Source of the DNA: Prevotella sp. UBA746
GTDB taxonomy: Bacteria > Bacteroidota > Bacteroidia > Bacteroidales > Bacteroidaceae
Direction of reading: 5' to 3'
NCBI GenBank assembly: GCA_002298545.1
Contig: DBKQ01000009.1
Coordinates: 12,884-52,566 of the forward strand
Length of the DNA stretch: 39,683 bases
The notes under the pieces are model-generated. The model ran no database searches, was not told the origin of the DNA, and was given only the letters and a program-made list of their open reading frames with translations. The position numbers were made by a program, and so were the translations under genes. Shown here one piece after another: positions 17,571 through 26,319 of the stretch (its first letter is position 1; every line of letters begins with the position of its first letter).

Positions 17571-17651
17571 ACCCCTCACACTATCCCTCACACCTCAGAA
17601 CCCCGATAAACAGAGCGTTCCAGGGCAATGTGTGAGGGTGTGAGGGTAAAA
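17571..17651 (-). repeat. Dispersed ACCCTCAC repeat, copy 2 (minus orientation)
   Basis: In reverse complement it begins TTTTACCCTCACACCCTC and continues ACACATTGCCCTGGAACG, then ends with CCTCACA/TGTGAGG-type arms as in copy 1. It closes the right side of the accessory island and is oriented opposite to copy 1. Confidence 0.8.
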
Positions 17652-17766
17652 TGACCGAAAAACATTTTTCTAATTTTATCAGTAATAAAAGTTAGTCCAA
17701 ATCCGCCAGCGAAGGTAAAAATTCAAAAAAAATATAATGTTTTGCCGTTGTAGCACAATAAACTAC

Positions 17767-18726
17767 ATGTTGCATCGTTATACTATCGTGTTTAGACGTT
17801 TATACATAATTTTATCACTGACTGTACTCTTCGCCATTGGTGTAAGGGCGCAGTATGATGCATCGTTCAGCCATTATTGGGATTTGGAACCGTATTTCAA
17901 CCCGGCAGCGGTGGGAAAACAACCGAAACTGAATGTCGTAGGGGCTTATGCCCTCGATATGGCGGGCTTCGAGAATAATCCACGCACGATGTATATCGGT
18001 GGAGATATGCCCCTTTATTTCCTTGGAGCATACCATGGAGTAGGTATATCCCTGCTCAACGACCAAATCGGACTTTTTACCCATCAGCGTATAGCTTTGC
18101 AATACGCATATAAACACAAGCTCTTTGGCGGCATGATAAGTGCCGGAATTCAGTTCGGATTCCTCAACGAGAAGTTCGACGGCTCGAAGGTAGACCTTGG
18201 CGAGTCGGGCGACCCGGCATTTGCTACTACCGACGTAAACGGCAACGGGATGGATCTTGCTGCCGGACTGTATTATACCCACGGCAGATGGTATGCCGGA
18301 CTATCGGCACAACACCTCAATTCGCCGCTTATAGAATTGGGAGAGACAAACGAGCTGCAGGTGGATCCTACATTTTATTTGACGGGAGGATACAATATAA
18401 AGCTAAGAAATCCGTTTGTAACTATACCGACGTCTGTGCTCGTGCGCACCGACGGCAAGGCTTACAGGGCTGACGTATCAGCCCGCGTGGTCTATACAAA
18501 CGACAAGAAAGTGATGTTTGCCGGAGTGTCTTACAGTCCGACAAATTCCGTTACGGCGCTCATCGGCGGGCGCTTCCACGGCATAATGCTGAGCTACAGT
18601 TATGAAATGTATACATCGGCGATAAGCATTGGCAACGGAAGTCATGAGCTTACCGTGGGGTATCAGACAAATTTGAATCTATATAAAAAAGGAAAGAATA
18701 AACATAAAAGCGTGAGGATATTGTAA
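17767..18726 (+). CDS. porP: Type IX secretion system outer-membrane protein PorP/SprF
   Basis: A 319-residue PorP/SprF-family beta-barrel, an outer-membrane component that links the T9SS periplasmic ring to the outer membrane. A signal peptide (about residues 1-28, ending in VRA-Q) is followed by the family start QYDASFSHYWDLEPYFNPAAVG, with its NPAA turn, and many barrel strands (for example GMDLAAGLYYTHGRWYAGLSAQHL). I chose the ATG at 17767 because it gives a clean signal peptide; an in-frame ATG at 17737 would add ten residues and overlaps an A/T-rich promoter-like stretch. gldK starts two bases after the stop. The order porP-gldK-gldL-gldM-gldN is the conserved T9SS core operon. Confidence 0.92.
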   Translation: MLHRYTIVFRRLYIILSLTVLFAIGVRAQYDASFSHYWDLEPYFNPAAVGKQPKLNVVGAYALDMAGFENNPRTMYIGGDMPLYFLGAYHGVGISLLNDQIGLFTHQRIALQYAYKHKLFGGMISAGIQFGFLNEKFDGSKVDLGESGDPAFATTDVNGNGMDLAAGLYYTHGRWYAGLSAQHLNSPLIELGETNELQVDPTFYLTGGYNIKLRNPFVTIPTSVLVRTDGKAYRADVSARVVYTNDKKVMFAGVSYSPTNSVTALIGGRFHGIMLSYSYEMYTSAISIGNGSHELTVGYQTNLNLYKKGKNKHKSVRIL

Positions 18727-18728
18727 TA

Positions 18729-20186
18729 ATGAAAATGAGAAATAGTATTATAGCCATTTGCGTGATGGTTACAACGCTAACCCTTACAGGATGTTTCGGC
18801 GGAAAAGTAAGTACGTCGAGTAGAGGTGGAGAGCTTACCGGAACTGGCGGCGGACGCGGATTTACCGAGCCTACCCCTTTCGGCATGACACTCATAAAGA
18901 GAGGCTCGCTGAAAATGGGACTGGAGAAGTCTGATAGCCTCTGGGGTGTGCAGACTCCGGTGAAGGAGATTTCTGTAGACGGTTTCTGGATGGATGATAC
19001 TGAGATTACTAATTCGGAATATCGCCAGTTTGTGTTTTGGGTGCGCGACTCCATTCTCCGTACACGTCTTGCCGACCCGGCTTACGGAGGCGACGAGTCG
19101 TATATGATAACGGAAGACAAAAACGGCGACCCGGTGAAGCCGCATCTGAACTGGAAGAAGTCTTTGCCAAGGAAGCCTAACGAAGACGAGCAGAGGGCTA
19201 TCGAGAGCCTTTACGTAACGAATCCCGTAACGGGCGAAAAAATGCTCGATGCCAGTCAGATGAACTACCGCTATGAGATTTACGACTATGTTACGGCAGC
19301 AAAGCGCCGCAACCGTCTCAATCCGGCAGAGCGCAATCTGAATACCGACGTGCAGGTGAATCCAGACGAGGTGGTGATGATATCAAAGGATACGGCTTAC
19401 ATCGACGATGAGGGCAGAATCGTTAGACAGACGATAAACAGACAGTTGAGCGGTCCGTGGGACTTCCTCAACACATACATCGTGAATGTATATCCCGATA
19501 CTACTTGCTGGGTGAATGATTTCCAGAACTCAGACAACGAACCGTATATGCGACTCTATTTCAGTAGTCCTACATACAACGACTATCCTGTTGTAGGAGT
19601 TACTTGGGAACAGGCGAATGCCTTCTGTGCATGGCGCACCGACTATCTGCTGAAGGGACTCGGCGGCGTGGCAAAATACCTGCAGCGCTACCGTCTGCCG
19701 ACAGAAGCAGAGTGGGAGTTTGCTGCACGTGGCAAGGACGGTACGGAATTCCCTTGGGAAAACCAGGACGTGAAGAACGACCGGGGATGTTTCTATGCCA
19801 ATTTCAAGCCAGACAGAGGAAATTATACCCGCGACGGAAATCTTATAACGAGTCGCGTAGGTATATACTCCGCAAACAGCAACGGACTGTATGATATGGC
19901 GGGCAACGTGGCGGAATGGACAAGTACCATATATACCGAAGCCGGAGTTACGGCAATGAACGACCTCAATCCGGAACTCTCATACAATGCGGCGATTGAA
20001 GACCCGTATAAGATGAAAAAGAAGAGCGTGAGAGGCGGTTCGTGGAAAGATCCGGAATCGTTCATCCGCTCGGCATGGCGCACATGGGAGTATCAGAACC
20101 AGCCGCGCAGCTACATCGGATTCCGCTGCGTGAGAAGTTTGGCAAGCACAACAAGTTCTAAACAAAAAGGAAGCAAGAAAAAATGA
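18729..20186 (+). CDS. gldK: T9SS ring lipoprotein GldK/PorK
   Basis: A 485-residue lipoprotein. The lipobox LTGC places the acylated cysteine at residue 22. The residues after it (FGGKVSTSS) lack the acidic surface-export signal, which fits a lipoprotein retained on the periplasmic side. The rest is a formylglycine-generating-enzyme-like (FGE-sulfatase) fold with WMDDTEITNSEYRQFVFW, RLPTEAEWEFAARG, YDMAGNVAEWTS and SVRGGSWKD...RSAWR...GFRCVR. In GldK this fold is structural, not catalytic. GldK and GldN form the periplasmic ring of the T9SS. The gene overlaps gldL by four bases. Confidence 0.96.
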   Translation: MKMRNSIIAICVMVTTLTLTGCFGGKVSTSSRGGELTGTGGGRGFTEPTPFGMTLIKRGSLKMGLEKSDSLWGVQTPVKEISVDGFWMDDTEITNSEYRQFVFWVRDSILRTRLADPAYGGDESYMITEDKNGDPVKPHLNWKKSLPRKPNEDEQRAIESLYVTNPVTGEKMLDASQMNYRYEIYDYVTAAKRRNRLNPAERNLNTDVQVNPDEVVMISKDTAYIDDEGRIVRQTINRQLSGPWDFLNTYIVNVYPDTTCWVNDFQNSDNEPYMRLYFSSPTYNDYPVVGVTWEQANAFCAWRTDYLLKGLGGVAKYLQRYRLPTEAEWEFAARGKDGTEFPWENQDVKNDRGCFYANFKPDRGNYTRDGNLITSRVGIYSANSNGLYDMAGNVAEWTSTIYTEAGVTAMNDLNPELSYNAAIEDPYKMKKKSVRGGSWKDPESFIRSAWRTWEYQNQPRSYIGFRCVRSLASTTSSKQKGSKKK

Positions 20187-21070
20187 CAGAATACAGCAAA
20201 TATAATGTGATATACCGCTTGCAGAAGTGGTTGGACAGCGTTCCCGGACAGACATTCATGAATTATGCCTACAGTTGGGGAGCATCAATCGTAATCGCCG
20301 GAACACTGTTTAAGTTGACCCACTTGCCGGGAGCTAACTTCATGTTGTTCCTCGGAATGGGTACCGAAATCTTTGTGTTCTTCCTGTCTGCCTTCGACCG
20401 CCCGTTCGACAAGACTGCCGACGGCAAGGATCTTCCTACTCATATCGATGAAGAGGAGATTGAAGAAGAGTATGAGGAGGATATGGCTGAACGTGAGGCT
20501 GAAGAGAGCGGCACCGCAACTCATGTTGCTCAGCCGGCAATGGCTGGCGTGCCGCAGGGCGGCACTATTATAATAGGTGGAGGCGTTCCGTCATCAGGTG
20601 CTGCGTCGGCAGCAGCCGGCGGTAATGTATCGGCAGCTGCTTCTGCTGCTACCGAGCCGTCAGAGTCATCGGAGATGTCCGAGTCGTCTTCTCAACCAGC
20701 TCAGCAGCCGACCATGGTCAACATGCCGCAGTGGGTGGCACAGCAACAGCAGGTGTCGCCGGAGATGGCAGAGGCAACCGACCATTATGTAGAGGAGCTC
20801 AACAAGCTTACGGAGATGCTGTCGAAAGTTTCAGAGCAGAGTCAGCGCCTGACACGCGACTCCGAGGAGATGGAAAACCTCAACCGCACTCTTACGGGTA
20901 TTTGCAAGGTGTACGAGATGCAGCTTAAGGGAGCAAGTGCACAAATCGGAACTATCGACCAGATTAACGAGCAGTCGCGCAAGATGGCTGGACAGATTGA
21001 ACAGCTCAATGCTATCTATGCCCGCATGATTGAAGCGATGACCGTTAACATGAATGGGATGAAGAGTTAA
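20183..21070 (+). CDS. gldL: T9SS inner-membrane motor protein GldL/PorL
   Basis: A 295-residue protein with two closely spaced membrane helices (about 29-45 and 52-70) in the family signature YSWGASIVIAGTLFKLTHLPGANFML. A long low-complexity Ser/Ala/Glu segment follows (about 85-185), then a C-terminal cytoplasmic coiled-coil region (about 190-295). In known systems five GldL subunits surround two GldM to form the proton-driven motor. The helix-2 region holds Glu within GMGTEIFVFF, matching the conserved charged residue of the motor. Translation is coupled to gldK by an ATGA overlap. The low-complexity linker is longer than in many homologues. Confidence 0.95.
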   Translation: MTEYSKYNVIYRLQKWLDSVPGQTFMNYAYSWGASIVIAGTLFKLTHLPGANFMLFLGMGTEIFVFFLSAFDRPFDKTADGKDLPTHIDEEEIEEEYEEDMAEREAEESGTATHVAQPAMAGVPQGGTIIIGGGVPSSGAASAAAGGNVSAAASAATEPSESSEMSESSSQPAQQPTMVNMPQWVAQQQQVSPEMAEATDHYVEELNKLTEMLSKVSEQSQRLTRDSEEMENLNRTLTGICKVYEMQLKGASAQIGTIDQINEQSRKMAGQIEQLNAIYARMIEAMTVNMNGMKS

Positions 21071-21171
21071 GAGTGTAGAGTTGAGAGTGTAGAATTAAGA
21101 GTGTCTCAGTTCTCCCAGTTCTCTCAGTTCTCCCAGAACTCCCATTAGTCTTATTAGTCCTATAAGTCCTA
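21065..21171 (+). repeat. Three consecutive minisatellites in the gldL-gldM spacer
   Basis: The spacer consists almost wholly of short tandem repeats: 14-base units (AGTTAAGAGTGTAG-like, 21065-21106, three copies), nine-base units (CAGTTCTCC-like, 21107-21142, four copies) and nine-base units (ATTAGTCCT-like, 21144-21170, three copies). The gldL stop codon lies inside the first unit. A related pyrimidine-rich string lies at 10498-10533. Confidence 0.85.
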
Positions 21172-21192
21172 AAAAAATAAACAAATAGCAAA

Positions 21193-22743
21193 GTGGCAAT
21201 AAAGAAAAGACCAATTTCTCCTCGCCAGAAGATGATCAACCTTATGTATGTCGTCTTGATGGCAATGCTTGCGATGAACGTGTCAACGCAGGTGCTCGAC
21301 GGCTTCTCTATAGTCGACGAGAGTCTGCAGCGTACCACGGACAATGCGGTGCAGGAGAACAAAAACATATATGGCGATTTCGAAGCACAGATGAAGAGCA
21401 ACCCGGAAAAGGTTCGGGAGTGGTTCGAAAAAGCGACTGCCGTGAAGCGAATGAGCGATTCTCTCTATAATTTCGCTCAGGAACTTAAAGTGGAAATCGT
21501 GCGCGAGGCTGACGGTGCTGATGGCGACATTCACAACATCGACCGTAAGGAAGACCTCGAGGCGGCAAGTCATGTGATGCTTGCTCCTGGAACAGGAAAG
21601 GGGAAGAAGCTCTTTGACGCTATCAACTCGTTCCGTGAACGTATTCTTACTATGGTTGCCGATGAGAACCAAAAGCGTATCATCGCCAGCAACCTTACCA
21701 CAAAATTGCCGAAGAATGCAAAGGCAATGGGAAAAAACTGGCAGGAATACATGTTTGAGGATATGCCTGTGGCTGCTGCCGTAACTCTACTCACCAAGTT
21801 GCAGAGCGATGTACGCTATGCCGAGGGCGAAGTGTTGCATACTCTCGTTTCGAATATCGACATGAAGGACATTAGAGTGAACAAGCTCAGTGCGTTTGTT
21901 ATCCCTAATGCACAGACTATAGTGCGTGGAGACAAATTCTCTGCACAAATTGTGATGGCTGCCGTTGACACGACACAACAGCCTAAGATTTTCATCGGTG
22001 GCAGACAGATGAATCTTCGTAACAATACTTACGAAATCATTACCGGTAAGACGGGAGATTTCAATCTTACGGGATATATTACTATGATGAACGGGAGGGG
22101 CGATGTTATCCGCCGCGACTTCTCGCAGAAGTATACCGTCGTTGACCCGAGTGCCACTGTTTCGGCAGACCTCATGAATGTGCTCTATGCCGGATATACC
22201 AACCCGATCAGCATCAGCATCCCGGGAGTGCCGCTCAACAAGGTTTCTGCAACAATGAGCGGAGGAACACTGCAACCTGTAGGACCGGGCAAGTATATCG
22301 CACGTCCGGCTGCTGTGGGCAAGGATGTTACCATCAGCGTACAGTCGCTGTCTACCGGACAGGCTCGACAGGTGGGACAGTTTACATTCCATGTGCGCAA
22401 ATTGCCTGACCCGACGGCTTATCTCGCTCTGGGAACAAACCGCTATCGCGGTGGCGGACTCGCCAAGGCTTCGCTTATGGGGGCTGAGGGCGTTAGTGCG
22501 GCTATCGACGACGGATTGCTCGATATCCAGTTTAAGGTGTTGAGCTTCGAAACGGTATTCTTCGACAATATGGGTAATGCTGTGCCGATGGCTTCGGCTG
22601 GCGCTCATTTCTCGCAGAGACAGAAGGATGCTTTTAGAGGACTCTCGCGCAACAGACGGTTCTATATCAGCCGCGTCACGGCTGTAGGACCAGACGGAAT
22701 TAAACGTACGCTGCCGGCATCGATGGAAGTTATAGTGAAATAA
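21193..22743 (+). CDS. gldM: T9SS motor/rotor protein GldM/PorM
   Basis: A 516-residue GldM. One N-terminal membrane helix (about 14-34, NLMYVVLMAMLAMNV) anchors it in the GldL ring, and a long periplasmic part reaches toward the GldK/GldN ring, passing motor energy to the secretion apparatus. The start is GTG: the sequence IKKRPISPRQKMINLMYVV right after it matches the N-terminus of homologues, and no ATG lies before it in frame. The spacer before it (122 bases of minisatellite) is unusual in an otherwise tightly packed operon. gldN follows after 22 bases. Confidence 0.95.
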   Translation: MAIKKRPISPRQKMINLMYVVLMAMLAMNVSTQVLDGFSIVDESLQRTTDNAVQENKNIYGDFEAQMKSNPEKVREWFEKATAVKRMSDSLYNFAQELKVEIVREADGADGDIHNIDRKEDLEAASHVMLAPGTGKGKKLFDAINSFRERILTMVADENQKRIIASNLTTKLPKNAKAMGKNWQEYMFEDMPVAAAVTLLTKLQSDVRYAEGEVLHTLVSNIDMKDIRVNKLSAFVIPNAQTIVRGDKFSAQIVMAAVDTTQQPKIFIGGRQMNLRNNTYEIITGKTGDFNLTGYITMMNGRGDVIRRDFSQKYTVVDPSATVSADLMNVLYAGYTNPISISIPGVPLNKVSATMSGGTLQPVGPGKYIARPAAVGKDVTISVQSLSTGQARQVGQFTFHVRKLPDPTAYLALGTNRYRGGGLAKASLMGAEGVSAAIDDGLLDIQFKVLSFETVFFDNMGNAVPMASAGAHFSQRQKDAFRGLSRNRRFYISRVTAVGPDGIKRTLPASMEVIVK

Positions 22744-22765
22744 AGAATAGAAAACATAATACAAT

Positions 22766-23815
22766 ATGAAGAAGATATTGCTAATAATACTTGCGGCATG
22801 CCTCGCCGAGACAATGAGCGCACAGCCTGCCGCACGACGCAGACAGCAGGCGAGTCAGTCGACATCGAATGCTCAGAATATCACTACAAGGGCACAGATA
22901 TCATATCCTACTGCTGCTCCAATGGAAGAGGATGTAGTGTGGCGCCGTGATATTTACCGTACCATCAGTCTTACCGATGAGGCTAATGCCGGACTGTATT
23001 ACCCGGTTGAGGCTGTGGGGTCACAGATGAACCTCTTTACCTATCTCTTTAAGCTCATGATGCGCGGTAAGATAAACTGCTATGAGTACCGTCTCGACGG
23101 CAATGAGGTGTTTAACGATGCTTCGAAGATTAAACCGCTCGCTTTTCTCGACAATTATCATATCTACTATGAGAAAAAGGGAAACGGAATTAATATCGAC
23201 AATAGCGATATCCCGTCGAAGGAGGTGAAGTCGTATTATATTAAGGAATGTGCCTACTACGACCAGCGTTCGGCTACTTTCCATACTAAGGTTATTGCCC
23301 TCTGTCCGATAATGTCGAGAGAGGATGACTTCGGGGATGCTCCGCAGACCTATCCTCTGTTTTGGGTGAAATATGATGATGTGGCTCCTTATCTGAGTAA
23401 GCAGATTATCATGACGAGCGACTTGAATAATGCTGCCACTATGACTTTGGATGATTATTTCACCAAAAACATGTATCGTGGCAAAATTTACAAGACAACG
23501 AATATGCTCGGCAAGACTCTTGCACAGTATTGCAAGACGGATTCTGCCATGACTAAGGAACAGAAACGCATTGAGGGTGAACTTGTGGCTTTTGAGAAGA
23601 ACCTTTGGGGTAATCAGCAGCTGAAAGATTCTCTCGACAGTGTTGCTAAGGCTCAGCAGGACGTAAAGGGGAAGAAAAAGACACGTCGCAATCGACGTGC
23701 CGGTGGCTCTTCGGCTTCTACAAGTGTGAGCAAGAAGTCGCGTCGTACTTCTTCTTCTGCATCATCTGGAGGATCTTCTGCTGCAAGAGTTTCCGTTCGT
23801 CGTCAGAGACATTAA
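22766..23815 (+). CDS. gldN: T9SS periplasmic ring protein GldN/PorN
   Basis: A 349-residue GldN with a signal peptide (residues 1 to about 19, ending in MSA-Q). The family core includes VVWRRDIYRTISLTDEANAGLYYP, INCYEYRLDGNEVF and CPIMSREDDFG. GldN binds GldK to form the periplasmic ring contacted by GldM. The last 50 residues are an unusually basic, Ser/Arg/Lys-rich low-complexity tail (KKKTRRNRRAGG...SVRRQRH) beyond the conserved domain. It closes the operon. Confidence 0.95.
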   Translation: MKKILLIILAACLAETMSAQPAARRRQQASQSTSNAQNITTRAQISYPTAAPMEEDVVWRRDIYRTISLTDEANAGLYYPVEAVGSQMNLFTYLFKLMMRGKINCYEYRLDGNEVFNDASKIKPLAFLDNYHIYYEKKGNGINIDNSDIPSKEVKSYYIKECAYYDQRSATFHTKVIALCPIMSREDDFGDAPQTYPLFWVKYDDVAPYLSKQIIMTSDLNNAATMTLDDYFTKNMYRGKIYKTTNMLGKTLAQYCKTDSAMTKEQKRIEGELVAFEKNLWGNQQLKDSLDSVAKAQQDVKGKKKTRRNRRAGGSSASTSVSKKSRRTSSSASSGGSSAARVSVRRQRH

Positions 23816-23841
23816 TCCACTTGACTCTCCACCCAACCAGA

Positions 23842-23995
23842 CCCTCCTCAAGGGAGGGAAGGAACCAGTCTAAATTATAAGATGGGGGAGAGAGGTCGCA
23901 AAATGTAAGATAGTAATATTTATAATATATTTTTAATCAATGATACTCACACCTTTAAAATAATGGACTACTCTCATTCCCTCCCTTGGGGAGGG
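23842..23995. repeat. Two short GGGAGG palindromes after gldN
   Basis: CCCTCC-TCAA-GGGAGGG (23842-23858) and CCCTCCC-TT-GGGGAGGG (23979-23995) flank an A/T-rich stretch. They belong to the same kind of C/G-rich spacer palindromes seen elsewhere in the window. The first may help end the T9SS transcript. Confidence 0.5.
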
Positions 23996-24027
23996 TTAGG
24001 GTGGGTATTTTTAAAACCTTATCGTTT

Positions 24028-24654
24028 ATGAAAAAAGTATTTACTCTTGCCCTTGTGGCTTTAGGAATGATGGCTGCAATGCCGTCGCAGGCTCAAATCA
24101 AATTCGGTGTTAAGGGTGGTCTTAACATCACTGATATGTCGATGAGCAAGGATGTTCTCGATGCTTCTAACCGCACTGGATTCTTCATTGGTCCGTCTGT
24201 AAAGTTCACTCTTCCGATAGTAGGACTCGGAATTGATGCCGCTGCTCTTTATGACCAGCGTGAGGCTAAGGTGAAGTTCGATGCAGAGAATACCACTGGA
24301 ACGGATGTAACTTCGGCAAATGTAAAACAGCAGGCAATTAATATTCCGATTAATCTGCGTTATAGCATCGGACTTGGCGACCTTGCCGGTATATATTTTG
24401 CAGCTGGTCCTCAGTTCGGATTTAATGTAGGAGACAAAAAGTTTGATATGCGTGCGGCTGACTATAAGTTGAAGTCTTCTAACCTGAGTATTAATCTTGG
24501 TGCGGGTGTTACTTTAGTAAAGCATCTTGAGGTTGGATTCAACTATAATATCTCTTGTGGAAAAACTGGCGAGGCTACTGTGAAGGAAGTGGGCAAGCAT
24601 ATTTCCAACGGACGCTCTAACGCTTGGCAGATTTCCGCTGCATATTATTTCTAA
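24028..24654 (+). CDS. Small outer-membrane beta-barrel protein (PorT-like family)
   Basis: A 208-residue protein with a signal peptide (residues 1 to about 22, ending in AQA-Q), followed by IKFGVKGGLNITDM and alternating strands ending in AWQISAAYYF, an aromatic C-terminus. This is the common Bacteroidota outer-membrane beta-barrel domain (PF13568), to which PorT of the T9SS also belongs. The protein is shorter than PorT, so a T9SS role is only suggested by its position just after gldN. The ATG at 24028 gives the signal peptide; an in-frame extension back to 23986 would begin inside a spacer repeat. Confidence 0.8.
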   Translation: MKKVFTLALVALGMMAAMPSQAQIKFGVKGGLNITDMSMSKDVLDASNRTGFFIGPSVKFTLPIVGLGIDAAALYDQREAKVKFDAENTTGTDVTSANVKQQAINIPINLRYSIGLGDLAGIYFAAGPQFGFNVGDKKFDMRAADYKLKSSNLSINLGAGVTLVKHLEVGFNYNISCGKTGEATVKEVGKHISNGRSNAWQISAAYYF

Positions 24655-24689
24655 GTAGCAGAAATAACCAATTATCTCAATCTTTTTGC

Positions 24690-24811
24690 TGAAATGGAAA
24701 CTTCTCCGCCTCTGGAAGGGACATATAACTCTATAATAATAGATGTCCTTAAAGAGTGGTTGAAATGGAAACTGCTCCGCCCCTGGAAGGGGAGGCGGGG
24801 GAGGGGAAGAA
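24690..24811 (+). repeat. Two direct copies of the GC-rich spacer repeat
   Basis: The segment TGAAATGGAAACTNCTCCGC with a following CTGGAAGGG appears at 24690-24720 and again at 24761-24811. The second copy is complete, ending GGGGAGGCGGGGGAGGGGAAGA, and matches those at 5062-5239. The two are separated by 40 bases. Confidence 0.75.
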
Positions 24812-24848
24812 CTAAATCAAGAGCTTGAATAATAAATACATCCTAAAT

Positions 24849-26264
24849 ATGAAATACATAACGCGCAATCAACACAGTTTGTTGCGGAAAAGATTTGTAA
24901 CGCTTCTTGTTGCCTCGCTTCCTGTTGCCACATTTGCCCAAGGTATTGTAGGTTCTTGGAAAGGAGTGCTTGATGTGGGAGGAGCAATGCTCAATCTGGT
25001 GTTTCATCTTAATGCCGACAAAACTGTTACCATGGACAGCCCCGACCAAGGGGCGATGGACATCCCGACAGCGGTTAAGTATTTTGCAGCTGACTCACTA
25101 TGTATAGAGATGGAGGCAATGAATGTTGTATATTCAGGTAAACTCGTCGGCGAGGAGATTAAGGGCACGTTCTCGCAGATGGGTTATTCCTTCCCTTTGA
25201 ATCTGAAAAAAGGGGAAGTGAAGATCAACCGACCGCAGACTCCACTGCCGCCGTTCCCATACCAAACAAAGGAGGTGGCGTTTGAGAATAAAGGTATTGA
25301 CCCGCAGACTGGCAAACTGTCTGCTGCTGGGGGAGCCAAGCTTGCCGGTACGCTAACTTTGCCCGAGGGTTTCAAGAAAGGTATGCCGGTGGTGCTTATG
25401 GTTAGCGGTAGCGGACAGCAGAATCGCGATGAGGAACTGATGGGACACAAGCCGTTTCTCGTCATTGCCGACTGGCTCGCTCGCCATGGCATTGCCTCCT
25501 TGCGTTACGACGACCGTGGGGTGGAGCAGTCTACTGGCGATGCCGCCAAGGCTACCACCTATGATAATATGTTGGATGCCCTTGCCGGAATTGATTTCTT
25601 GAAAGCGACAAAAGAGTTCGGCAAGATTGGTGTCTTGGGGCATAGCGAAGGTGGAACAATAGGATATATGCTTGCTGCAAAAGGCAAGGCAGACTTCGTG
25701 GTGTCGCTCGCCGGACCGGCATTGCGTGGCGACAGCATATTGCTGATGCAAAATCGCGATATAATGAAGAAGGCTGGACTCGACGATGAGAACATCAACA
25801 AGTATGTCGAGGCGCTGCGCCGTATATTTCAATATAAGACATCGGGAAACAAACTTCGTTTTGCCTCAAAGCCCGAAGCTCTGTTGCCTATGTTGACAGC
25901 AGACATTAATCTGCCGGAGCAGTTGCGCCAAAACTTGCTTGAAACGATGAAACAGCTGGACGACGAGTGGCTGGATTATTTCATCTCTTATAATCCTGCT
26001 GATGACTTACGCCAGACAAAATGCCCCGTGATGCTCCTTGGCGGAGACCGAGACACACAGGTGAGGGCTAAGGAGAATATATCTGCGGCAAAGTCGTTGT
26101 TGCCGAAAAATTCAAAGAATTTGTTTAAGGAATATCCTAATGCCAACCATCTCTTCCAACCATCTACAAACGGTATGCCGTTGGAGTATGGCAGGATTGA
26201 AACTACTATCCAGGAAGATGTTTTGAAGGATATTTCCACTTGGATTCAGAGTGTGGCGAAATAA
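24849..26264 (+). CDS. Secreted alpha/beta hydrolase
   Basis: A 471-residue protein with a twin-helix-like N-terminus and signal peptide (cut near AFAQ, about residue 31). Residues about 32-130 are a small beta-rich domain (IVGSWKGVLDVGGAMLNLVF...). Residues about 150-470 are an alpha/beta hydrolase with nucleophile Ser266 in GHSEGG, an acid in GGDRDTQ (Asp400 or Asp402) and His434 in NANHLF. Similar exported proteins are annotated as S9-family peptidases or esterases; the substrate is unknown. The ATG at 24849 is preferred to the TTG at 24825. It converges with the esterase gene on a shared terminator. Confidence 0.85.
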   Translation: MKYITRNQHSLLRKRFVTLLVASLPVATFAQGIVGSWKGVLDVGGAMLNLVFHLNADKTVTMDSPDQGAMDIPTAVKYFAADSLCIEMEAMNVVYSGKLVGEEIKGTFSQMGYSFPLNLKKGEVKINRPQTPLPPFPYQTKEVAFENKGIDPQTGKLSAAGGAKLAGTLTLPEGFKKGMPVVLMVSGSGQQNRDEELMGHKPFLVIADWLARHGIASLRYDDRGVEQSTGDAAKATTYDNMLDALAGIDFLKATKEFGKIGVLGHSEGGTIGYMLAAKGKADFVVSLAGPALRGDSILLMQNRDIMKKAGLDDENINKYVEALRRIFQYKTSGNKLRFASKPEALLPMLTADINLPEQLRQNLLETMKQLDDEWLDYFISYNPADDLRQTKCPVMLLGGDRDTQVRAKENISAAKSLLPKNSKNLFKEYPNANHLFQPSTNGMPLEYGRIETTIQEDVLKDISTWIQSVAK

Positions 26265-26268
26265 TAAA

Positions 26269-26298
26269 CTTCTCCTCCCTAACCACAGGGAGGAGAAG
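26269..26298. terminator. Bidirectional terminator between converging genes
   Basis: CTTCTCCTCCCT (26269-26280) pairs perfectly with 26287-26298 across a six-base loop. It lies four bases after one stop codon and 21 bases from the other. Confidence 0.8.
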
Positions 26299-26319
26299 CT
26301 TTCTCAAAAAGTGAAATGA

